Shown here in pieces: positions 34,626-43,238 of a stretch of 61,655 bases of DNA (position 1 is the first letter of the stretch; the number at the start of each line of letters is the position of its first letter). Origin of the DNA: Chloroflexota bacterium. GTDB taxonomy: Bacteria; Chloroflexota; Dehalococcoidia; JACPQF01. The notes under the pieces are model-generated. The model had not been told where the DNA came from, ran no database searches, and worked only from the letters and a program-made list of their open reading frames with translations. The translations under genes were made by a program, and so were the position numbers. The DNA is taken from contig JACPQF010000089.1 in NCBI GenBank assembly GCA_016190625.1, positions 1 to 61,655 on the forward strand, read 5' to 3'.

Positions 34626-34973
34626 TTACCTAGATGCCGCCACTGGATAACCTGCCGCCTCCCAAGCGTGGAATCCGCCTCGTAGCGCCTCGGCTCTGGC
34701 GTATCCCCTGTCGATTAAGAAGCGTGCCGCACGGGCACTGCTGCCTTCCTCCGGTCAGGTTCAGTAGGTTATGATCAGTTTATCGTGAGCAAGGTCACTA
34801 TAGCGTCGGGGGAATTCTGCCGCTGGCATGTGAATAGCGCCCTCGACGTGGGCCTCGTCGTAGGCCTCCTTGCTTCGGACGTCCACCAAGACTGCTTCGT
34901 TGCGGTCGTGCATCTGCTTGGCCTCGCTTACAGAGATGCGCGGCACTTCTTCGAGAGGCATTCTCTGCACCAT
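34626..34973 (-). CDS. Single-domain rhodanese with two in-frame UGA codons (candidate selenoprotein)
   Basis: The frame starts at ATG 34973 (AAAGGAGG upstream) and encodes a typical rhodanese: EAVLVDVRSKEAYDEAHVEG and IHMPAAEF. It meets TGA at 34761-34763 and again at 34755-34757, then stays open for 42 more codons to TAA 34626. Those codons encode the rest of the domain: PEEGSSARAARFL and the C-terminal ALRGGFHAWEAAGYPV. Related rhodaneses have Cys-x-Cys-Pro at exactly this spot (the second Cys is the active-site thiol), so the sequence reads Y-U-T-U-P if UGA is selenocysteine. With both recoded, the product has 115 residues; otherwise a 70-residue fragment lacking the active site. Double nonsense mutation of both Cys codons is the alternative. 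Confidence 0.7.
34724..34738 (-). promoter_or_regulatory. Candidate bacterial SECIS hairpin
   Basis: On the minus strand GTGCC, loop CGTGC, GGCAC. The loop lies 21 nt after the second UGA and 27 nt after the first, inside the spacing range described for bacterial SECIS elements, and has a G at loop position 2. The stem is short; only folding and comparison can confirm it. Confidence 0.4.
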
Positions 34974-35072
34974 TGACCGATCCTCCTTTCAAGTGGGGGC
35001 GAACGGCCATTTGCTCCTGCTTATCTTGATTGCGCGCAAGATCGATGCCGGGATGGTTCAGGCTGACGTTCG

Positions 35073-35138
35073 CCGTGGTTCAAACCGTAGGGACGAATCC
35101 TTTGGCGGAAGGATTCGTCCCTACGGTTTGAACCACCG
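35073..35138. repeat. Long perfect hairpin of the GTAGGG-type family
   Basis: Inverted repeat with 26-bp perfect arms (35075-35100 and 35111-35136); two more base pairs extend into the loop. The core is CCGTAGGGACGAATCC with its complement. It lies in the 295-nt gap upstream of the SRPBCC gene, which otherwise shows only a CCGGGC hairpin near 35212-35240. Confidence 0.85.
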
Positions 35139-35268
35139 TCGCAGACTGTTGCTCAACTGTAGCCCCGTCTATGAACCGTTCCTCGGTGCCCCGAAACTGG
35201 TATGTTACTTGCCGGGCCTGATTGGCGTAAGCCCGGGCCGTGAATCAATACCGTCGGGAGGGTAACTC

Positions 35269-35682
35269 ATGCCGAGAATAGAGGAGAGAATTCACGTCGA
35301 CGCGCCTATCGATCAGGTGTACCGGTTCTGGACCAACTTCGAGAGTTTTCCTCGCTTCATGGAGAATGTGGACCAGGTCAAGATGACCGGGCCGAAGACG
35401 CTGCATTGGAAGGCCCATATTGCGGGGACGCCGGTGGAGTGGGACGCCGAGATCACCGAGCTGAAGCCGAGTGAGAAGGTTGCCTGGCGCTCAACCACAG
35501 GGACCGGCAATAGCGGTGAGGTAACGTTTGCCCGCGCTGACACGGGCACGGACGTGCATGTGATTCTGGAGTATACCCCACCGGCTGGCGCCGTCGGTGC
35601 GACGCTCGACCAATTCGCCCGGGCGACAGAGAGGAACGTGGAGGAGGACCTCCAGAATTTCAGGAGAATGGTTGAGCGATAA
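35269..35682 (+). CDS. SRPBCC-family (COQ10/START-like) protein
   Basis: A 137-residue single-domain helix-grip protein: IEERIHVDAPIDQVYRFWTNFESFPRFMENVDQVKMTG and the closing VEEDLQNFRRMVER helix are typical of the polyketide cyclase/COQ10 group, which bind lipids or hydrophobic ligands in a deep pocket. GGGAGGG precedes ATG 35269. It stands alone, convergent with the lipid-kinase gene (14 nt apart). Ligand unknown. Confidence 0.88.
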   Translation: MPRIEERIHVDAPIDQVYRFWTNFESFPRFMENVDQVKMTGPKTLHWKAHIAGTPVEWDAEITELKPSEKVAWRSTTGTGNSGEVTFARADTGTDVHVILEYTPPAGAVGATLDQFARATERNVEEDLQNFRRMVER

Positions 35683-35696
35683 AGCGATCTCGCCCG

Positions 35697-36611
35697 CTAT
35701 CGTTGATCATGGGGCGAGGCAGCTCGCCTCGTGGCCTCCAATTCAGGCACAATTACCTTGAGAGCGCGAGGAGCCACCTGAAAGCGCATGGGGGTCTTGC
35801 CAATCACATCGCCGTCGGTCTGCACTATCAGAGGCTTTTCGGATTGCAAGGCCACCGAGCTGGCCCTGTAGGACTCGACGTCGGGAGAGCCGTGGTGGCG
35901 ACGGAGAGCGAGGGACAGCAGGTGGCGAACCTTGGTCATGGTCCCGCTTCCCTGAAAAATGAACACTTCGAAGAGGCCGTCATCGGGCTCGGCCTGGCGC
36001 GAAAGCTCGAAGATGGCGTAGCGCTTGATATTCGACACGACGACGAGCAGAACCCTGCGGCTCAGCTTCTTACCGTCCAAAACCACTTCCGCGCGCGTTC
36101 CCTCGAACCGGAACAGAGTGACCAGAGCGGAGACGGCGAAGGCGGGAATGCCCCAGCGGCGTTTGGCCTCCGGCTTGACGTTGAGCAGGACCTGGGCGTC
36201 AAAGCCGGCGCCAGCCCAGAGCAGAAAGCAGCGGTCCTCGGACATGCCCACGTCGAGATACCGGTTTTGACCAGCCACGATGGACTTCGCCGCCTCGACC
36301 GGGTCCAGGGGGATGCCCATTTCCCGGGCGAACACGTTGGCAGTGCCGGTAGGGATGACTCCTAGGGCGACCTCCGTCCCCGGCAGTGCCTGAATTACCT
36401 CGTTGATCGTTCCGTCGCCGCCGCAGGCGACCACCAACTGGCAACCCTCCGCCACGGCCAGGCGCGCCAGCTCGGTGCCCCTATGCCCGCCATCGGTATG
36501 AAAGACGGACACGTCCCAGGCGGGTGCCCGGAGAAAGCCAATGGCCCTGTCTATGTCGGGCCGTCGCGACGCCTGGCCCGCCGTCGGGTTGACTATAACG
36601 CAGACCTTCAT
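35697..36611 (-). CDS. Diacylglycerol kinase family lipid kinase
   Basis: Phosphorylates diacylglycerol or a related lipid with ATP at the inner membrane face. Family marks: MKVCVIVNPTAGQASRRP at the N-terminus, LVVACGGDGTINEVIQAL (the GGDGT nucleotide loop) and VIPTGTANVFAREMGIP. The C-terminal beta-sandwich includes PDDGLFEVFIF. I place the start at ATG 36611, with GAGG 7 nt upstream; ATG 36629 is an alternative. Typical length (about 304 residues). Confidence 0.93.
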   Translation of the reverse strand: MKVCVIVNPTAGQASRRPDIDRAIGFLRAPAWDVSVFHTDGGHRGTELARLAVAEGCQLVVACGGDGTINEVIQALPGTEVALGVIPTGTANVFAREMGIPLDPVEAAKSIVAGQNRYLDVGMSEDRCFLLWAGAGFDAQVLLNVKPEAKRRWGIPAFAVSALVTLFRFEGTRAEVVLDGKKLSRRVLLVVVSNIKRYAIFELSRQAEPDDGLFEVFIFQGSGTMTKVRHLLSLALRRHHGSPDVESYRASSVALQSEKPLIVQTDGDVIGKTPMRFQVAPRALKVIVPELEATRRAASPHDQR

Positions 36612-36641
36612 GCTGCGACCTCGGACCATCGCCCTCTCTTA

Positions 36642-37691
36642 CTAGGCGGCTTTGCGAGCTGCGCTCGGGGCAGATGGGTTGACCATATTCTGGGGACTGT
36701 CTGCCAGAAAACCCCGGATATTGTCGACGGTGGTCTCCAGAATTCTCTGAAGGGCTTCCTTCGTATTGAAGGCGATGTGGGGTGTGATAACCACGTCCTC
36801 TCGCCGCATAAGGATGTGTCGACGCAGCACCATTCTCAACTGGTCCTCCGCTGCCGGAGCGGTGAGCAGTTGCCGTTCCTCTTTGATGAGCTCCTCGCCC
36901 TCGATGACGTCGAGTCCGGCCCCCCCAATGATACCCGCGTCCAGGGCCCAAAGCAAGTCCTCGGTGTCCACCAGGCCGCCGCGGGCCGTATTGATCAATA
37001 TAGCCCCCTTTTTCATCAGCTTAAGCGACTCGCGGCTGATCAAATGGTGGGTGCGAGGCGAATAGGGTGCGTGGAGCGAAACGATGTCAGACCGCGTCAG
37101 CAATTCTTCAAAGGGAACGTAGGTGAAGCCGAGCACTTCGGCGATGAGTTCATCCCGATGAGGGTCGAAGGCAAGGGCGTTCATGCCGAACCCTTTGGCG
37201 ATCCTGATCACGTGCAGCCCGATGCTACCGGCGCCGACTACGCCGATGGTCTTACCCTTGAGGTCGGATCCTCTCAGCTCCTCGATCGTGAAGTGGCCGG
37301 TGGTCGAGCGCAGATGAGATTTGAGTATGTGCCGCGTCAACGCCAATATCAGGCCAAATGTATGCTCCGCCACGCTAGTCTCGCCATAGCGGGGAACGTT
37401 GCAGACTGTAATCCCTCTCTCGCCGCAGGCCGCCAGGTCGATGTGGTCGTAGCCGGTCGAGCGCGTGGCAATCATTCTTAGATTCGGCAGCCTATCCAGC
37501 ATGTCCCGGTCGAGACGGGAGTTTATGAAGACGGAGAGGATAGGCGCTTCCGTGACCTGATTGACCTTACGGTTGCTCAAGACGCCCGGGAAGAAGGTCA
37601 GTTTCTTGTCCGGCAGCGCCTTTGCAAGGTACTCTTTCTCCCACGCTTCCACTTCGAAGAAGGCGATGTCGACCGCCACTTTGGGTTTCAT
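36642..37691 (-). CDS. D-2-hydroxyacid dehydrogenase (NAD-dependent)
   Basis: A 349-residue D-lactate dehydrogenase-like enzyme. The NAD-binding loop GVVGAGSIGLHVIRIA is near residue 150; the catalytic Arg is in NTARGGLVD, with His in ITPHIAFNT and a Glu in between. ATRSTGYDHIDLAACGERGI fits the D-LDH (LdhA) subgroup. The C-terminal tail after QNMVNPSAP is short. It lies 30 nt upstream of the lipid-kinase gene on the same strand. Substrate (lactate, 2-hydroxyisocaproate or other) cannot be fixed. Confidence 0.92.
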   Translation of the reverse strand: MKPKVAVDIAFFEVEAWEKEYLAKALPDKKLTFFPGVLSNRKVNQVTEAPILSVFINSRLDRDMLDRLPNLRMIATRSTGYDHIDLAACGERGITVCNVPRYGETSVAEHTFGLILALTRHILKSHLRSTTGHFTIEELRGSDLKGKTIGVVGAGSIGLHVIRIAKGFGMNALAFDPHRDELIAEVLGFTYVPFEELLTRSDIVSLHAPYSPRTHHLISRESLKLMKKGAILINTARGGLVDTEDLLWALDAGIIGGAGLDVIEGEELIKEERQLLTAPAAEDQLRMVLRRHILMRREDVVITPHIAFNTKEALQRILETTVDNIRGFLADSPQNMVNPSAPSAARKAA

Positions 37692-37754
37692 GCTGCACCC
37701 CTGCCATCGGAGATTAGGTTATCCCGGTGGACATGCAAGGGCCATGCCATTCCT

Positions 37755-39062
37755 TCACAGCTGCCTCAATCTAGGAACGAAGACCATTATCGCCAGTGAG
37801 AAGGTCGCTACGATTGTTCCGCCGATCATCAAGCTAGCAGGCGCACCCAGGGTGCTTGCCAGCGTTCCTGCCTGTAAGCTGCCAAGCGGCGTCATGCCGT
37901 TTAGGGCGAGCATGTAGAAGCTCATCATCCGGCCGCGAAGCTCGTTGGGGACCAGGAGCTGGATAAGAGTATTGGTCAGAGAAGCGTACATGGCGGAGGC
38001 CCAGCCCACGAAGACGAGGATAAGCAGCGAAGTTGGAAACCAGGGGCTGAGGGCAAAGACGATCAGTAACAGGCCGAAAGCGATAGCTGAGAGCAGGAGC
38101 AGAAGTCCCTTTCGCCGGAAATTGCCGAGGGCGGCTAGGGTCAGGGCGCCGGCGAGGGACCCGGCGCCTGAAGCCGCCATCAACCAGGCGTAACCTGATG
38201 CGCCCACGTTGAGAACCTCCTCGCCGGCGAAAACGGGCATGAGCGTCACGTATTGCCAGCCGAAAATGGCGGGAACGGCCTCCATGGCCAGCAGGATCAG
38301 CATCGTCCTATTCCCGGCAACGTACCTAAGCCCTTCTTTGAGGTTCTGCCATATGGTCGCACTGGTATCGGCGGCCGGCAAGCTCCTGACGCTGATCAGG
38401 AACAGGGGAACGATAATGGCACCGTAGGTGAAACCGGCAAAGTAAAAGCATGCGGCAATGCCACCAACGAGAAGCAGGCCACCGGCGATGGTCGGGCCGA
38501 GTATGCGGCTGATCTGGTTGGTGGCAGAGGTGAGGGCAATGGCATTCATGAAGTTGTCTTTGTCGACGAGTTCGGTTACCAACACCTGGCGAGCGGGAAC
38601 ATAGAAGGCTTGCAGGGTGCCGTAGACCAGGACGAAAACGAAGACGTGCCATACTTCGACCCGGCCTGCTAGTATTAGAGTTGCCAGGCTCACCATCGCG
38701 ATCAGGCCGAGAGAATGGGAATATGTGAGAAGCTTCTTTCGGTCCATGCGGTCGACGACCACGCCTGTGAGCGGGGCGAGAAAGAGCATCGGCAGCGCTG
38801 TAGCAGTGCCGACCAAGCCGAGGAGGAAAGCGCTCTTGGTAAGGTCGTAGACCAGCCAGCCCGTGGCCACGCTCCTTAAATGTATGCCACCATTGGCCAG
38901 CAGTATGCCGAACATCAGCAGACGGAAGTCCCGATGTTGCAGAGACTGGAACATGCTGGCTCGTTCCGGCCGCCGGACCTCTAGTTCTCCCACCGTATCG
39001 GGTTTCGTCGCTTCCACCTTGATTGGAGTCTCAATCCGTAGAGCGGATGTCTCGACCGGCAA
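37755..39062 (-). CDS. MFS exporter (MFS_3/EntS-like)
   Basis: A 435-residue, 12-helix transporter. The 40-residue cytosolic N-terminal extension precedes FQSLQHRDFRLLMFGILLANGGIHLRSVATGWLVYDLT, the signature of the enterobactin-exporter-type MFS_3 group; motif A-like GVVVDRMDRKKLL is in loop 2-3. The start is TTG 39062, 18 nt after the merR stop, without a clear Shine-Dalgarno, so translation is likely coupled to merR. Substrate unknown, presumably a toxic compound sensed by the MerR protein. Confidence 0.9.
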   Translation of the reverse strand: MPVETSALRIETPIKVEATKPDTVGELEVRRPERASMFQSLQHRDFRLLMFGILLANGGIHLRSVATGWLVYDLTKSAFLLGLVGTATALPMLFLAPLTGVVVDRMDRKKLLTYSHSLGLIAMVSLATLILAGRVEVWHVFVFVLVYGTLQAFYVPARQVLVTELVDKDNFMNAIALTSATNQISRILGPTIAGGLLLVGGIAACFYFAGFTYGAIIVPLFLISVRSLPAADTSATIWQNLKEGLRYVAGNRTMLILLAMEAVPAIFGWQYVTLMPVFAGEEVLNVGASGYAWLMAASGAGSLAGALTLAALGNFRRKGLLLLLSAIAFGLLLIVFALSPWFPTSLLILVFVGWASAMYASLTNTLIQLLVPNELRGRMMSFYMLALNGMTPLGSLQAGTLASTLGAPASLMIGGTIVATFSLAIMVFVPRLRQL

Positions 39063-39080
39063 GAGAGACGAGCAGACCGA

Positions 39081-39536
39081 TCAGGAGTCTGTCCTCACCT
39101 GCTGCAGTTCGCTCAAGACAGCACGTAGACGCGCCTGCTTTTCCTCTAGCCGCTCTTTCATTTGGTTGAGCTGTTCTACCTTCTGATTGATCAGACTTGC
39201 TTGCATCTCGGTCACCTTGATGGACCGCCTCAGCTTGCCCATTCTCTCCTCTGAAGTCAGCCCACCCTGCCGGCGCTCCGCCCTGAGCTGTTCCAGCGTC
39301 TCCTCGGCCACGACCATCTCCTTGATTTCGGCCAGGGAGAAACCGAGCAGGCCTATCAACTCTCGGATGTGCCGGATACGCTGGACGTCCTCCTCGGTGT
39401 ACAGCCGGAAGCCGCCCTCCATTCGACTTGGCGGCTTGAGGAGCCCCTTCTCTTCGTAATAGCGCAACGTGCGATGGGTCAGCCCCGTGATCTCCGCCAC
39501 TTCCCCGATCTGCATGAAACGCTTTTCGGACTCCAA
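39081..39536 (-). CDS. MerR-family transcriptional regulator
   Basis: A 151-residue regulator. The N-terminal winged helix covers residues 8-75: MQIGEVAEITGLTHRTLRYYEEKGLLKPPSR...GFRLYTEEDVQRI. A long coiled coil (about 90-148) forms the dimer, with no C-terminal sensor domain and no conserved metal-binding cysteines. TTG 39536 follows AGGGGGTG at 4-5 nt. It heads a two-gene operon with the MFS exporter and probably activates its own promoter, where a MerR-type palindrome sits. Confidence 0.94.
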   Translation of the reverse strand: MESEKRFMQIGEVAEITGLTHRTLRYYEEKGLLKPPSRMEGGFRLYTEEDVQRIRHIRELIGLLGFSLAEIKEMVVAEETLEQLRAERRQGGLTSEERMGKLRRSIKVTEMQASLINQKVEQLNQMKERLEEKQARLRAVLSELQQVRTDS

Positions 39537-39570
39537 CTAGCACCCCCTGAACTGCAGACTGGCGAGGGCA

Positions 39571-39601
39571 ATAATATCACGATCTTCCCTTAACGTCAAG
39601 G
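39571..39601 (-). promoter_or_regulatory. merR promoter with MerR-type operator
   Basis: Minus-strand TTGACG (39594-39599), 17-nt spacer, TATTAT (39571-39576). The near-palindrome CCTTAACGTCAAGG (39588-39601) overlaps the -35, as in MerR-family operators. Confidence 0.6.
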
Positions 39602-39625
39602 TTATGATCAGAATTATGATCAGAA
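39602..39625. repeat. Tandem 12-bp direct repeat upstream of merR
   Basis: Two perfect copies of TTATGATCAGAA, directly upstream of the merR -35 region. Each contains the palindrome TGATCA. They could be a second regulator site. The gene-free stretch 39626-39966 holds two more hairpins (AGCCCGCTGG/CCAGCGGGCT at 39822-39845; CGAAAAGG/CCTTTTCG at 39926-39942) and no convincing gene. Confidence 0.6.
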
Positions 39626-39966
39626 TCGCCGATTTGTGAATGGCTTCCGCAGCATGACCAAGTCATGGTCCAACCCGTGGCGCCAAATGTCGAGTCTGGA
39701 TGAGGCAGTCGCAAGGCTCTCGGCGCGAATCGGCTTGAGCCGGAACGGGAATAGGTTGGGGCTTTCAATGGCGACCTACCCTTCACGCGCTGAGCTGCGC
39801 TGCCGGCTAAAGCTCGCTGTCAGCCCGCTGGCTCTCCAGCGGGCTCAGTTCTTGCCGTCGCCTCGGGCACATTTCTTCAGTCAGCTCCGACGAGGGTAAG
39901 AATTTGTGGGGAAGACCTCGGTACCCGAAAAGGCCCTTTTCGAGCACCCCCTTCGCCCGCATGGTG

Positions 39967-42900
39967 TCAGTTCACAGCTTCTTCCACCAAGCGCCGCTCT
40001 TCCTCCGCCAAGCCATAAAGGTCGTAGACCAGGCCATCGATCTCCCGGTCAGCGCTCGCGATAAGCTGGCCTAGGTCCTCCTGCTCGCTCTGCGGCAGCG
40101 AAGGTTCGGCTTTGCGCCTATGCAGCTCCAGCATTCGGTCCACAAGGGCTAACAGTCCGCTGTGCATGCCTTTACCCTCTGGATTGTCGAAGTCGACAAC
40201 CCGGATTGGGAGTTTCGAGAGGTGCTGAGGCATCACACCGTAGTGTCCGCCTTGGTGGGTAGTTGCCCTCGTACGCATCCAATAGTGCGCAAGGGCGCTG
40301 TTGAGGATGCCCATCAAGTAGCGGTACTGGTTTGGGCGTTCCTCCTTCAACGTAATGCAGTAACCTCCAGTGGTGACATTTACTGTATACAGGATACCTT
40401 GAGAATCGAAGTGCGCCGCAATGCGCCTGGTCATGTAAGGGAGCATGAGCTTAGGCTGATCGAATTGCGCCAGATTCTGGGTGCGACCATAGCGATACCA
40501 CTTTGGGCCCTTGTGCTTGCCCATTTCCCTTTGCTCAAGCCTTGCCCGATTGGCAGAAAGGTACTCCCAAGTTCGGGGAAACTCGACTTGCAGGAGGTCC
40601 TCATCCAAGATCTCCATCTCCTCGCCGTGACGTCGGTACGGGAACAACAGCAACAACCCGCTTTCGTCAGCAGAGTACCGATGAACGTGGCGTGACCCGA
40701 TAACCACGGGCTTGAGCAGGCCAGGTTCCAGTTCATGCTCGGATTGAGTCGTGCGGGAAAACACCGTCCATGTTCCATCTTGCTTCAGTGCCCTCTTTTC
40801 CACGACGAACACTTTGTCAGCACCTGTGACCAAACCCTGAAATATCCTCCTGGCTACGTCTTTCAGGGGAACTCCACGAACGGAGAGCTTCTCCATCAAA
40901 GGCTCGCCACGGGCGGGAGGCCACGCGCCGTTGTGGATCGCGTCCTGGGCAACACGCCGCTCGACTCGATCGGCAGGATTGCCTAGCCCTCCCGCTTCCG
41001 GCTGGGGAGTTTCGTGGAGGACGGCATAGTAAAGGAGCCTTTCTTCCCGCCCTTTGCGCAGGATAAGCATGGTCGGATAGGTGGTGGTGCCACCAAAGAC
41101 TTGAAGAGCCGATAGGTCGATTATCATGTCGACTGCGGATTGTTGACGAATAAGAGCGCGCACCTTACTTCCGGACGTGGATCTAAGGAACTTCCCCGAG
41201 GTAATGAAGCCAAGGCGCCCGCCCTGCTTAAGGAGTCGGATGGCCTGCTCGATGAATAGGATGTAGAGGTCGAAAGAGCCAAAGGAGGTCTCGAAATGGT
41301 CGCGGAAGTAGTCTCGCTCTTGTTCCTGCAAACTCTGGATGCGAACGTACGGCGGATTCCCCAGCACCACGTCGAAGCCGCCACACGCCATGACTGCGGG
41401 GAACTCGCCGGCCCAATTGAAGGGGCGCTTCTCCCGCCAGCGATCGCCGAAGTACGGGCTTAGCTCTGCCTCGCCACCGGAAATCAGGGAATTGCCGACC
41501 TTGATGTTCTCGTTCAAAATGACGGGGAGCTTCTTGTTCCGTGAGTCGGCGAAAGCCTGCATGGTCAGGTTGACGGCGGCGATCTCGGCCGCCTCGGGAT
41601 CGAGGTCCACGCCAAACAGATGCTCCCGGAGGATGACATCCGGATAGTCAGCCACGGGCGCGGGCAGATGCCTGATTTCTTCAAGATGCTCCATCAAGCT
41701 CAACTGAGTGGCCTTGCGCACCAGGCGGGCCTGCTCCTGAGCGATGTCATCATTGAGGCGACGGTAGAACTCCGCCAGCACCTGGTAGGCGTAGATGAGG
41801 AAGGAGCCGGAGCCACAAGCGGGGTCCAGAACGGCCAGGCCCCGGACCTTCTGTATGGCGTGCAGCCCGTGTTCCTCCTCCAACTCCTTCAGGCGGCGGC
41901 CCAAGGTGTTGTCCACGATGTACTGCACCACCCAGCGGGGAGTGTAGTAGATGCCCCGGCCCTTTCGCACGTCCCGCCGCTCTTCGTCCTCCACCCGCCC
42001 ATTACGCAAGGCCAGCTTGGTGCCCAGGTAGCTTTCATGGGTGCTGCCGAGGATATCCGAAGTGAACTTGCGGAAGGAAATGCCGTTCATCTCCTCGATA
42101 ACCTGAGCCAGGGTCTGGTTGGGAATGGCAAGCAGCTCGCAGATGTGGCCAGGCGCGAAAAGAGTTGTGTTGTGGTGCTGGTCCATCATATGAGACAGGT
42201 CGGCGAAGGCCCGCATCAGATGGTCAGAGCGCGCATATGCGCCCCGGTTGCGATATTCCGCCAGAGTTGTGTCCAGTAGGTCGTGCGCCAGGAGGACCTC
42301 TTTATCGTCGCCGTAGCGAATCAATATCAGGCGGTCGAGAATGCGCTGCACCCCCGCCATGAGCCGGTCGAAGTCGAAGCTGCCGTCACCACGAAGAAGG
42401 ATCGGGTTGCTGACGTTGTGCTCGTGGATCGCATTCGCCAGTTGCAGGCGCCAGCGGCGGAGGGCGGCGAGAAACTCGAGATCTACGTCCTTCTTCTCAA
42501 ACTGACCCTCCCACCACGGCAGGCTTCCCCGCTCCACCTCGGCCGGCGAAAGGCGCCAGAGGGCCTCGAAGTTTCTGAGGTAATCTTGGGGATGATCGAA
42601 GGCGTAGATCAAGCGCTCGTGGTCGGCGTTGAAAACGTGGAGCCGCTCGAAGTTGGTGAGAATGGCGTAGGTGATGCTCTTGCCGCGAGCGTAGCGGAAG
42701 GCTTGCTTCTCCTCGACGGTGCGGTCGCCGGAGCGCTGCGCCGAGGCCGGTATCCTCCCGAAGCGCTTGGCTTCAAGGAAGAGAACGGGCTGGCCACGCA
42801 ACTCGAGGCCGACGTCGACAAACCCGGCGCCACGGACATAGCCCTCTCGCCGGTAGTTGGTAATCTGACCCGGGTCGTTAAAGACGTTCCAGCCAAGAGC

Positions 42901-43029
42901 CTGAAAGAGCAAATCAACATACCCCGCCCGGACGTCGGCTTCCGACTGGGCGCGGTTTCGCTCTCCGTCGAACTTGTCGACAAGCTTGGCGACTTCGGCG
43001 CGAGCTGCGTCGGCGTTTCGTCTGTGCAT
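39967..43029 (-). CDS. Single-chain type IIG restriction-modification enzyme (N6-adenine)
   Basis: About 1020 residues combining cutting, methylation and target recognition. The N-terminal nuclease-like domain has GFVDVGLELRGQPVLFLEAKRF (D...E-x-K, about residues 70-86). The methylase core shows YYTPRWVVQYIVDNTLG, motif I LDPACGSGSFLI (about 402) and motif IV NPPYV (about 560). The C-terminal part (about 680-960) is a TaqI/Eco57I-like recognition domain. Start chosen at ATG 43029, with AGGA 6 nt upstream; the ATG at 43125 lies upstream of the predicted promoter. No separate HsdS or BREX partner is present. Target site unknown. Confidence 0.9.
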   Translation of the reverse strand: MHRRNADAARAEVAKLVDKFDGERNRAQSEADVRAGYVDLLFQALGWNVFNDPGQITNYRREGYVRGAGFVDVGLELRGQPVLFLEAKRFGRIPASAQRSGDRTVEEKQAFRYARGKSITYAILTNFERLHVFNADHERLIYAFDHPQDYLRNFEALWRLSPAEVERGSLPWWEGQFEKKDVDLEFLAALRRWRLQLANAIHEHNVSNPILLRGDGSFDFDRLMAGVQRILDRLILIRYGDDKEVLLAHDLLDTTLAEYRNRGAYARSDHLMRAFADLSHMMDQHHNTTLFAPGHICELLAIPNQTLAQVIEEMNGISFRKFTSDILGSTHESYLGTKLALRNGRVEDEERRDVRKGRGIYYTPRWVVQYIVDNTLGRRLKELEEEHGLHAIQKVRGLAVLDPACGSGSFLIYAYQVLAEFYRRLNDDIAQEQARLVRKATQLSLMEHLEEIRHLPAPVADYPDVILREHLFGVDLDPEAAEIAAVNLTMQAFADSRNKKLPVILNENIKVGNSLISGGEAELSPYFGDRWREKRPFNWAGEFPAVMACGGFDVVLGNPPYVRIQSLQEQERDYFRDHFETSFGSFDLYILFIEQAIRLLKQGGRLGFITSGKFLRSTSGSKVRALIRQQSAVDMIIDLSALQVFGGTTTYPTMLILRKGREERLLYYAVLHETPQPEAGGLGNPADRVERRVAQDAIHNGAWPPARGEPLMEKLSVRGVPLKDVARRIFQGLVTGADKVFVVEKRALKQDGTWTVFSRTTQSEHELEPGLLKPVVIGSRHVHRYSADESGLLLLFPYRRHGEEMEILDEDLLQVEFPRTWEYLSANRARLEQREMGKHKGPKWYRYGRTQNLAQFDQPKLMLPYMTRRIAAHFDSQGILYTVNVTTGGYCITLKEERPNQYRYLMGILNSALAHYWMRTRATTHQGGHYGVMPQHLSKLPIRVVDFDNPEGKGMHSGLLALVDRMLELHRRKAEPSLPQSEQEDLGQLIASADREIDGLVYDLYGLAEEERRLVEEAVN

Positions 43030-43090
43030 GAGAGTTCCTGCATGGACCAACTCGGTCCTGAGGGAGTCCGGCGAGTGTTGCACTGAGGCA

Positions 43091-43119
43091 AGTATAGCAC
43101 CAAACCGCTGGCGGGTAAA
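43091..43119 (-). promoter_or_regulatory. Promoter of the type IIG enzyme
   Basis: Minus-strand TTTACC (43114-43119), 17-nt spacer, TATACT (43091-43096). Confidence 0.5.
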
Positions 43120-43169
43120 TCCCAAAATTCGTCGTATATATCGTCGTGCGAAGCGGCAACCTAGCGCAA

Positions 43170-43198
43170 TTGCCAGAATTCCGGAATGAGGTTACAAT
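43170..43198 (+). promoter_or_regulatory. Promoter of the secreted-protein gene
   Basis: Plus-strand TTGCCA (43170-43175), 17-nt spacer, TACAAT (43193-43198), about 40 nt before the ATG at 43239. Confidence 0.55.
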
Positions 43199-43238
43199 TT
43201 GGCATCCAATCTGCACATGAGGCATTGTGAGGAATACG

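Noticed and set aside
34761..34763. UGA recoded as Trp or Gly genome-wide
   Set aside because: UGA is a normal stop in many intact genes here, including the tightly overlapping his and car junctions.
39636..39899. 87-codon plus-strand frame
   Set aside because: No ribosome-binding site, passes through a hairpin, composition unlike neighbours.
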